Below, piece after piece: positions 1 through 5,504 of a stretch of 10,960 nucleotides of DNA. Origin of the DNA: Chloroflexota bacterium (GTDB lineage Bacteria; Chloroflexota; Dehalococcoidia; JAUQQI01); NCBI GenBank assembly GCA_030549955.1, contig JAUQQI010000117.1:1-10960 (forward strand), read 5' to 3'. Under the pieces are notes generated by a model, which saw only the letters and a program-made list of their open reading frames with translations, searched no databases and was not told the DNA's origin. Numbering within the stretch: position 1 is the stretch's first letter; the number at the start of each line of letters is the position of its first letter. A program made the translations under genes and the position numbers.

Positions 1-992
1 GGCCGCCAGTTCTGGGCCGCCCAGCGGTAGGCCCGAACGACATATTCGGCCTGCTGTTCCTGGGTCACGGCATGCCAGCGGTAGGGCGAGTTCGGCCGGG
101 GGTCAAAGGTCCAGCCGAACTCCAGGATGACGACCTGCTTTTTGTCGTCCCCGAACTCCACCATTACCTTCCGGTAGTCTTCGACGTGGCGAAAACTGTA
201 ACTGCGCTTTAATTCTACCGGGCTCTTGTCATAATTCGTAAGCTCCGGGTTGCGCGCAACCTCTTCGGGGTCCATCTCGGGCGGGGCTTTAAAGCCGGCG
301 GCGTGGACACCCAGGGCGTCGAAGTAATTCTGGGCCCCGAGCCGGTACATCTCACGCAGATACTGGATGTCGGGCATCGCCAGGGGCGGCGGGGCGGTGG
401 TCGGGGAGAGGCCCCCGGATATGACCAGGGCGTCCGGGTCGGCCGACTTGATCGCCCGGTAAGCGACTTTTAAAAGCTCAACAAAACCCGCGGGGTCAGG
501 GCTTTTGCCGCCCCATTCCCGGGCGAGGTTCGGCTCGTTCCAGACCTGGTAGGCCTGGATCTTTCCCTTGTAACGCCGGGCCAGGGCGCTCAGAAAATCG
601 CCGAAGTCCTGCGGATTTGCCGGCGGGCCGTGGGTTCCTTTCTGGTGGTCGGGCGGTAGGGCCCAGTCAGGGGGTATATCAACCCGGGCCAGGAGCTTGA
701 GTCCCGACCGCTGAACCGCCTCAACAATCCGGTCGGGCTCGTTCCACTCAAACTGGCCCTTGCCCCTGCCCTCGATATAGTTCCACTGGAACATCTGCTT
801 CACCCAGCGGAAGCCGAGCTTTTTGACCAGCTCCAGGTCCCGCTCAGTCGTATCCGGCTGGCCCCACAGGAAAACCTGAATCCCGTAGTCGGGACTGGTC
901 ATAAGGGGCGGCCGCGACCCGAACGGGCCGACGCAGGCGGCCGCCAGGACCACAACGGCCGCCAGCAGACGCAAAAGTTCTACCCTTCTCAT
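1..992 (-). CDS. Lipoprotein glycoside hydrolase of clan GH-A type (GH39/PslG-like or GH5-like), 3' end cut by window edge
   Basis: Open frame of 330 codons from ATG at 992 to the left edge with no stop, so the C-terminus is missing. The N-terminus is Met-Arg-Arg followed by a hydrophobic stretch (about residues 6-19) ending in a lipobox-like LAAAC with Cys20, suggesting an exported, lipid-anchored protein. The body looks like a TIM-barrel glycosidase: WNEPN at 151-155 supplies a candidate acid/base Glu153, and LEFGW at 290-294 supplies a candidate nucleophile Glu291, the usual strand-4/strand-7 pair of clan GH-A. Start support: AGGAG (1000-1004 on the complement) 7 nt upstream. It lies 44 bp downstream of recG on the same strand with no visible terminator. 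The family within the clan (GH39, GH5 or an unclassified PslG-like group) and the substrate cannot be settled by eye; extracellular polysaccharide cleavage is an inference. Confidence 0.85.
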   Translation of the reverse strand, partial: MRRVELLRLLAAVVVLAAACVGPFGSRPPLMTSPDYGIQVFLWGQPDTTERDLELVKKLGFRWVKQMFQWNYIEGRGKGQFEWNEPDRIVEAVQRSGLKLLARVDIPPDWALPPDHQKGTHGPPANPQDFGDFLSALARRYKGKIQAYQVWNEPNLAREWGGKSPDPAGFVELLKVAYRAIKSADPDALVISGGLSPTTAPPPLAMPDIQYLREMYRLGAQNYFDALGVHAAGFKAPPEMDPEEVARNPELTNYDKSPVELKRSYSFRHVEDYRKVMVEFGDDKKQVVILEFGWTFDPRPNSPYRWHAVTQEQQAEYVVRAYRWAAQNWR

Positions 993-1036
993 CGCGCTGC
1001 TCCTCTTCGGGCGTCGGGTATTGCCGGCCTCGGACT

Positions 1037-3499
1037 TCAGCTTGTCTCGACCGAAGGGGGGAGTTCCTGCAGGCGCCGGGCGATAGCCTGGTGCTCGGGC
1101 CAGGTCAGGTCCGGGTCCCGGGTTAGGAGACGTCGAGCCGCCTCCCGGGCAAGCTCCAGAAGCGACAGGTCGGAGACCTGGGCAACCTTGAGGTCGGGCA
1201 GTCCGCTCTGGCGGGTCCCGAAATATTCGCCCGGCCCCCGCATCCGCAGGTCGGCCTCGGCCAGCTCCAGGCCGTTATGGGACCCCTCAACGAGCCGAAG
1301 GCGCTCGATGGCCTCGGCCGAGGCGTTTTCGGTGAGCAGGATGCAGTAGGAGTCGGCCTCGCTGCGGCCAACCCGGCCCCGCAGCTGGTGGAGCTGGGCC
1401 AGGCCGAACCGTTCCGCCCCCTCGATGAGCATGACCGTGGCGTTTGGGATGTCGATGCCAACTTCGACGACAGGCGTTGCAACCAGGATATCCAGCTCCC
1501 GGTCCCGGAAGGCCCGCATCACCCGCTCCTTTTCGGCGGCCACCATCCGGCCGTGGAGCAGACCGACCCTGAGGTCCGGAAAGACCTCGGTGCGGAGCCG
1601 GTCATATTCGGCCTCGGCGGCCCGGACCTGCAGGACCTCGGATTCTTCGATGAGGGGGCAGATCACAAACACCTGGAACCCGCGGCTGACCTGGTCCCGG
1701 ATGAACTGATAGACCCGGTGGCGGCGCTCAGGGTCGACAAGCTTCGTCCGGACCGGTTTGCGGCCGGGCGGAAGCTCGTCAATTATCGAAAGGTCCAGGT
1801 CGCCGTAAAGGGTCAGGGCCAGGCTCCGGGGAATTGGGGTCGCCGTCATCACCAGCACGTGGGGGTTTTCGCCCTTCCGGCGGAGGGCGCTGCGCTGGAC
1901 GACCCCGAACCGGTGCTGTTCGTCGACCACCACGAGCCCGAGGCGGGCAAAGCTTACGGTTTCCTGAATCAGCGCATGGGTGCCGACAATAATATTCACC
2001 TCCCCGGCTTCAAGCAGGCCGTAAAGCTCGTCCCGGCGGACGCGGCTATCAGCCTCGGCCGGGTCCGCATCCGTTAACGCCAGCCGGGGGGCGGGCCAGA
2101 CCCGGGCAAAGCTGGCCGTCAGGAGGCCGAGCCGGGGCCGCCGGTCCTCCCCGAGCCCCGAAAAGAGGCGGACCAGCGTGTTAAAGTGCTGCTCGGCCAG
2201 GATCTCGGTCGGGGCCATCATTGCCGCCTGACAGCCGCTGGAAACGGCCGCCAGCATCGCGGTGGCTGCCACCACCGTCTTACCGCTCCCCACATCGCCC
2301 TGAAGGAGGCGGTTCATCGGCCGGTCCCGGCCGAGGTCGGCTAGAATCTCGGCCATAACCCGCTCCTGGGCGGCGGTGAGCTTGAAGGGCAGACTCTCAA
2401 TAAAGGCAGCCTTAAGTCCAGGGTCAAGGCGAAGCTCAGGCGCCGTCGCCCGGGCCACCGCCTTCTGACGGCGGCAGAGCACCATGACCTGAATGTTAAA
2501 CAGCTCCTCGAACCCAAGCCGGCGGCGGGCCGCCTGCAGGGCGGCATAGTCGTCGGGAAAGTGCATCTGGCGCAGGGCCGTGGCCAGGTCAACCAGGTCG
2601 AACTCGGCCCGGAGCCATTGGGGGAGGCCGTCGGGCAGGAGGTCCAGGCAGGCGTCCAGGACTGTCTTGATCGCCCGGCGCAAGACCTTGGGCGAGAGCC
2701 CCTCGGTGAGCCGGTAGACCGGAACGATCCGGCCGGTGTGGAGAAGCTCGTCGGCGCTGTCGTAGACCTCGTATTCGGGCGACTCGAAGACCTTCGCCCC
2801 CCGAAAGTATTCAGTCCGGCCGCTCAGAACGAGGGTTGTCCCGGTTTTTAGAGTCCGGGCAAGGTAGGGCTGGTTGAACCAGACGACCCGTAAGGTGCCC
2901 GTATCGTCGGCGACCAGGGCCTCGGTCGCCGGCAAGCCCCGGGCCCCGAGGCGGGTCGCCTGAATGGCAATGAGGCGGCCGACCACGGTCGCCTGCTCAT
3001 GGGGCCGGAGTTCGGCGATTTTCCGAACCCGGCTCCAGTCCTCATACCGAAACGGAAAATGATAGACCAGGTCCCGGACGGTCTGAATTCCGAGCCGGCC
3101 GAGCCGCCGGGCTGTAATCCGGTCGACCCCGGGAATCTTAATTACGGGGTCCGCGGGCGAAAGGGGCGGGACGGCCGGACGCCTTGCGGGCCGGCGGGGG
3201 GTAGCGGGCTGGGGGGCCGGGGCAGACGGCGGCCGCAGGGCGACCTCGGTCCGGTCGGCCCACTCGAGGGCCTGCTCAAGCCAGAGGGTCCGGCTGATAG
3301 GGTCAAGGGCGGCGTAGCTTTCGATTTCGGGGAACTTGACCAGCAGGTCCCGGGCGGCGGCCTCCCGACGCCAGTTCGCTAAGAACCGGTCGAGGCCACC
3401 CGTCACCACCCGGTCCGCCCCGCCGCTTTCCAGCTCGGCCCGAATCACCCGGCGAAAGCGGTCGATCAGGTCGACCAGGCTGCTCGTTGTCGGCATCAT
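1037..3499 (-). CDS. recG: ATP-dependent DNA helicase RecG
   Basis: Encodes an 820-residue superfamily 2 helicase that remodels stalled replication forks and branch-migrates Holliday junctions. Visible order: an N-terminal helical extension (about 1-95, containing a GGLDRFLANW stretch), a Pro/Arg-rich linker (about 90-115), a helix-hairpin-helix-like IPGV...LGI segment and wedge/OB domain (about 120-250), then the motor. Walker A is GDVGSGKT (401-408), the Walker B box is DEQH (526-529), motif III is TATP (552-555), and the second RecA domain has VATPVVEVG (673-681) and QLRGRVGRS (705-713). The C-terminus carries the conserved RMRGPGEYFGTRQSG region. E. coli RecG is about 690 residues; the excess is mainly the N-terminal extension plus an insert near 463-490. 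Start ATG at 3499 is followed at once by a second ATG (3496), with only a weak GGCGGG upstream, so either could be used. It follows the 100-residue gene by 46 bp. Confidence 0.97.
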   Translation of the reverse strand: MMPTTSSLVDLIDRFRRVIRAELESGGADRVVTGGLDRFLANWRREAAARDLLVKFPEIESYAALDPISRTLWLEQALEWADRTEVALRPPSAPAPQPATPRRPARRPAVPPLSPADPVIKIPGVDRITARRLGRLGIQTVRDLVYHFPFRYEDWSRVRKIAELRPHEQATVVGRLIAIQATRLGARGLPATEALVADDTGTLRVVWFNQPYLARTLKTGTTLVLSGRTEYFRGAKVFESPEYEVYDSADELLHTGRIVPVYRLTEGLSPKVLRRAIKTVLDACLDLLPDGLPQWLRAEFDLVDLATALRQMHFPDDYAALQAARRRLGFEELFNIQVMVLCRRQKAVARATAPELRLDPGLKAAFIESLPFKLTAAQERVMAEILADLGRDRPMNRLLQGDVGSGKTVVAATAMLAAVSSGCQAAMMAPTEILAEQHFNTLVRLFSGLGEDRRPRLGLLTASFARVWPAPRLALTDADPAEADSRVRRDELYGLLEAGEVNIIVGTHALIQETVSFARLGLVVVDEQHRFGVVQRSALRRKGENPHVLVMTATPIPRSLALTLYGDLDLSIIDELPPGRKPVRTKLVDPERRHRVYQFIRDQVSRGFQVFVICPLIEESEVLQVRAAEAEYDRLRTEVFPDLRVGLLHGRMVAAEKERVMRAFRDRELDILVATPVVEVGIDIPNATVMLIEGAERFGLAQLHQLRGRVGRSEADSYCILLTENASAEAIERLRLVEGSHNGLELAEADLRMRGPGEYFGTRQSGLPDLKVAQVSDLSLLELAREAARRLLTRDPDLTWPEHQAIARRLQELPPSVETS

Positions 3500-3545
3500 C
3501 CCGCCAGGTTTCAGTCTAACGGCGGGTCTGAGCCGGCGTCAAGGC

Positions 3546-3848
3546 TCACGGGCCGCGCCAGCCGAAAAGACGGCGGAGCCGGCTCAGAATGCCCCGGTCC
3601 GCTTCCGGGGGAGGTGGGGACCGGAGGTCGTAGCCCTGACGGGCGGCCGCGTCCCACAGCGCCGCGGCCAGCAGCCTGAATTCCGCTTCGGTTACCCCCC
3701 CTTCGGCCGAAAGAACGTTTGGACAGGCCGCTTCGAGGGCCTCCCGGGCCCAGGCCGGGCCGGAGAAAAAGAGCTGGCCGTCATAGTAGCTCAGGGTGAC
3801 AACGGCCCGGCCGCGGCCGTCAAAGACCTGGACCCGCAGGGTGGCCAT
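3546..3848 (-). CDS. Hypothetical 100-residue protein coupled to the JAMM protease gene
   Basis: Not recognised. The frame starts at ATG 3848, 29 bp inside the end of the JAMM gene in a different frame, and stops with TGA at 3546. There is no other ATG or GTG near the start and no clear Shine-Dalgarno, so translation is probably coupled to the upstream gene. Codons are strongly biased to G/C in the third position like the neighbours, which supports it being real. The sequence has a beta-rich beginning (LRVQVFDGRGRAVVTLSYYD, 4-23), a helical middle (about 32-72, two Ala/Glu-rich helices), a proline cluster (78-81) and a basic tail (about 86-98, several Arg with RLFGW). No signal peptide, membrane segment or cysteine motif is visible (one Cys only). 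It could be a partner or substrate adaptor of the protease, but that rests on position alone. The same frame remains open upstream through the JAMM gene, but that part reads as an out-of-frame shadow. Confidence 0.75.
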   Translation of the reverse strand: MATLRVQVFDGRGRAVVTLSYYDGQLFFSGPAWAREALEAACPNVLSAEGGVTEAEFRLLAAALWDAAARQGYDLRSPPPPEADRGILSRLRRLFGWRGP

Positions 3849-4272
3849 TAGCCGGCGGCTTCGTAGGGCACGATTTCGCCCGGACGGGGACCTCCGGGAC
3901 CTGGCCGTCCCGGATGTAAAAGGCCCGGATGACCGGCCGGTCCGGTTCCTTGAGGGAGACGATAAAGTAGAGGGTATCGGGCCAGTAGGCGAGGCGGATG
4001 TCGGTCGCCGAGGGGTAGGCCTCGGTGAAGGTGTGGGAGTGGTAGATGCCGAGCCACTCCCAGTCGTTCTCCCGGACCTCCTGGTCGATCTTGATGAGCT
4101 CTTTCGGGTCGACACTGTAGCGATACGGGCTCTGCTCGACATTTGTGCACCGGTAGAGCTTGACAATCCGACCGTCCTTCCCGGCCAGAACCCCGCAGCA
4201 CTCGTTGGGCGCCTCGGCCCGGGCATGGGCGACGATTTCGTCGGCGTAGCGTCTGGGCAATCTGAACATCAT
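3820..4272 (-). CDS. JAMM/MPN+ zinc metalloprotease (M67 family)
   Basis: A 150-residue stand-alone JAMM domain. The full zinc and catalytic signature is present: Glu24 in NECCG, then His78-Ser-His80, seven residues, Ser88-Ala-Thr-Asp91, matching HxHx7SxxD. Members of this family are isopeptidase-like; in bacteria they often process ubiquitin-like sulfur carriers (ThiS/MoaD type) or release cysteine from them. No such carrier or MoeB-type activator is in this window, so the substrate is unknown. No signal peptide is visible, so it should be cytoplasmic. The start is one of two adjacent ATGs (4272 or 4269); GGGGA lies 6 nt upstream of the first. It is the first gene of the minus-strand block, divergent from coxG with about 200 bp between. 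The last about 15 residues, rich in Pro and Gly, overlap the start of the next gene. Confidence 0.93.
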   Translation of the reverse strand: MMFRLPRRYADEIVAHARAEAPNECCGVLAGKDGRIVKLYRCTNVEQSPYRYSVDPKELIKIDQEVRENDWEWLGIYHSHTFTEAYPSATDIRLAYWPDTLYFIVSLKEPDRPVIRAFYIRDGQVPEVPVRAKSCPTKPPANGHPAGPGL

Positions 4273-4307
4273 CAGACATCCCCGGAACTTAACCTTACCC
4301 GGAAACT

Positions 4308-4349
4308 ATTTTAGCCCAGAGCAGGGCCTCACCGGGCATTTTAGCCCGG
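4308..4349. repeat. 10-bp direct repeat at 30-bp spacing, second copy inside a perfect palindrome
   Basis: ATTTTAGCCC occurs at 4308-4317 and again at 4338-4347, exactly 30 bp apart (about three helical turns). The second copy is part of a perfect inverted repeat, CCGGGC (4332-4337), ATTTTA, GCCCGG (4344-4349). A weaker GCCC/GGGC pair with a 6-nt loop lies between them (4314-4327). There is no T-run beside the palindrome on either strand, so it does not look like an intrinsic terminator. On the minus strand both copies give TAAAAT, a fair -10 match for the JAMM-recG block, but neither has a good -35. Position about 45 bp upstream of the coxG -35 box suggests an operator; this is inference. 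Confidence 0.5.
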
Positions 4350-4394
4350 CCCCCACGCCTCGCCCGCCGCGGGGTAAGAGCAAAGCGGAGGCGC

Positions 4395-4424
4395 TTGACA
4401 CGGCCCGGCCTGGGGACCCATAAT
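4395..4424 (+). promoter_or_regulatory. Sigma-70-type promoter for the coxG-S-L-M-L block
   Basis: Perfect -35 box TTGACA (4395-4400), 18-bp spacer, and CATAAT (4419-4424), which matches five of six bases of the -10 consensus. Transcription would begin around 4430-4433, leaving a leader of about 45 nt before the coxG ATG. It is the only good promoter seen for the plus-strand block; downstream gaps are 24-45 bp and mostly filled by ribosome binding sites. Confidence 0.75.
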
Positions 4425-4425
4425 A

Positions 4426-4441
4426 GACCGGGTTCACGGTC
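4426..4441 (+). promoter_or_regulatory. Inverted repeat over the predicted transcription start
   Basis: GACCG (4426-4430), six-base spacer GGTTCA, CGGTC (4437-4441). The arms are perfect complements and sit just after the -10 box, where a repressor would block transcription. The arms are only 5 bp and the DNA is GC-rich, so chance is a real alternative. Confidence 0.3.
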
Positions 4442-4476
4442 GGCCGGGCGGCTAGCGGTTAGATGGAGCTGAAAGG

Positions 4477-4926
4477 ATGCGTGTAGAAAGGCAATACACG
4501 TTCACCGTCGACCAGGAGACCCTCTGGAACCTCATCCTCGACCCGACCGTTATCTCCAAGGTTCTGCCCGGCGTCCAGAAGATCGAGGCGGTCGGCCCCG
4601 ACGAGTACAACCTGACAGCCAGCGTCGGGGTGGGGCCGGTCCGGGGGTCCTTTAGCGGCTACGTTAAGATCTCCGATAAAGAACCGCCCCGTCGTTACCG
4701 GCTCCAGACCGAGATGCGGGGCGGGCCGGGGTTCGTCAGGGGAGACGGCGAGGTTGAGCTCGTCCCGGCCGACGGCAGGACCACCCTCATCTTCCGGGGC
4801 GATGTCGTTATTGGGGGCACGCTGGCCAGCGTTGGCCAGCGGCTCCTGGACGCGACGGCCAGCATGCTGATGGACCAGGGGTTTAAATCCCTGGAAGCCG
4901 AAATAAACTCGCGACTACAAAAGTAG
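4477..4926 (+). CDS. coxG: CoxG-like SRPBCC protein (carbon monoxide dehydrogenase subunit G family)
   Basis: A 149-residue SRPBCC (START-like) domain. Family features: an N-terminal YTFTVDQETLWNLILDP strand-helix, LPGVQKIE (about 30-37), VGVGPVRGSFSG (about 50-61), GGPGFVRGDGEVEL (about 82-95) and GGTLASVGQRLLDATA (about 113-128). In characterised Cox systems CoxG helps place the enzyme at the membrane and link it to the quinone pool. This protein is close to the bare domain: it ends at about residue 149 and lacks the long C-terminal tail with a membrane segment found in some CoxG proteins, so any membrane contact would be peripheral. GGAG (4465-4468) lies 8 nt before the ATG. It is the first gene after the promoter and 38 bp before coxS. 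Role as a partner of the hydroxylase encoded next to it is inferred from family and context. Confidence 0.9.
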   Translation: MRVERQYTFTVDQETLWNLILDPTVISKVLPGVQKIEAVGPDEYNLTASVGVGPVRGSFSGYVKISDKEPPRRYRLQTEMRGGPGFVRGDGEVELVPADGRTTLIFRGDVVIGGTLASVGQRLLDATASMLMDQGFKSLEAEINSRLQK

Positions 4927-4964
4927 TCCAGCTTAAAACCCACATCTAAAAGGGGGTAAAGGTT

Positions 4965-5459
4965 ATGGCGAGGGTTTCGATTCGGATCAACGGTGTCCTC
5001 CACGAAGCCGATGTCGAGCCGAGGCTTTTGCTGGTCCACTTTATTCGGGATGTCGCCGGCCTGACCGGTACGAACATCGGCTGTGATACAAGCCAGTGCG
5101 GAGCCTGCACCGTCATAATGAATGGCCGGGCCGCAAAATCGTGCACGTTCCTGGCGGTCCAGTGCGACGGGGCGGAGATCCTCACCATTGAGGGTCTCGC
5201 AAAGGACGGGCAACTTCACCCCATTCAGCAGGCCTTCTGGGAGAAACACGGCCTCCAGTGCGGCTACTGTACCCCCGGCATGATCATGACGGCCTATCAT
5301 TTCCTCCAGATGAATCCGAACCCGACCGAGGAGGAGATCCGCCACGCCCTGGAAGGGAATATCTGCCGCTGCACCGGCTACCACAACATCGTTAAGGCAA
5401 TCCAGTATGCGGCCGAGCTGATGCGTGGCGGCGCCCCGGCCCCGACACCGGCCGACTAA
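4965..5459 (+). CDS. coxS: Molybdenum hydroxylase small [2Fe-2S] subunit, CoxS type
   Basis: A 164-residue iron-sulfur subunit of the xanthine dehydrogenase / CO dehydrogenase family. It passes electrons from the molybdenum site in the large subunit to FAD in CoxM. All eight cluster cysteines are present: the ferredoxin-like set Cys40, Cys45, Cys48 and Cys60 (CDTSQCGAC), and the helical-domain set Cys99, Cys102 (QCGYCTPGM), Cys134 and Cys136 (CRCTGY). Length is normal for the family. No signal peptide or Tat motif, so the enzyme is cytoplasmic-facing. AGGGGG (4951-4956) lies 8 nt before the ATG. It is the only small subunit in the window and so presumably serves both large subunits. The C-terminus ends in a short Pro/Ala-rich tail (about 155-164). 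Confidence 0.96.
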   Translation: MARVSIRINGVLHEADVEPRLLLVHFIRDVAGLTGTNIGCDTSQCGACTVIMNGRAAKSCTFLAVQCDGAEILTIEGLAKDGQLHPIQQAFWEKHGLQCGYCTPGMIMTAYHFLQMNPNPTEEEIRHALEGNICRCTGYHNIVKAIQYAAELMRGGAPAPTPAD

Positions 5460-5504
5460 CGCTCCCAGGGCTTTAGGTGAGAATAACCGTCCGGAGGAGG
5501 CAAG

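Noticed and set aside
1277..2077. 266-codon open frame on the plus strand inside recG
   Set aside because: Antisense to the conserved helicase domains of RecG, with no recognisable motif.
3849..4226. Upstream extension of the 100-residue gene through the JAMM gene (a 226-residue reading)
   Set aside because: The extra part is Ser/Arg/Pro-rich low-complexity text, typical of an out-of-frame reading of the JAMM gene. Protein-like sequence begins only at the ATG at 3848.
4332..4349. CCGGGC-ATTTTA-GCCCGG palindrome as an intrinsic terminator
   Set aside because: No T-run follows on either strand, and it lies between divergent gene starts where no transcript is expected to end.
4820..4831. 12-bp perfect palindrome CGCTGGCCAGCG inside coxG
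   Set aside because: It falls in the codons of the conserved TLASVGQR motif and consists of common GC-rich codons, so coding constraint explains it.
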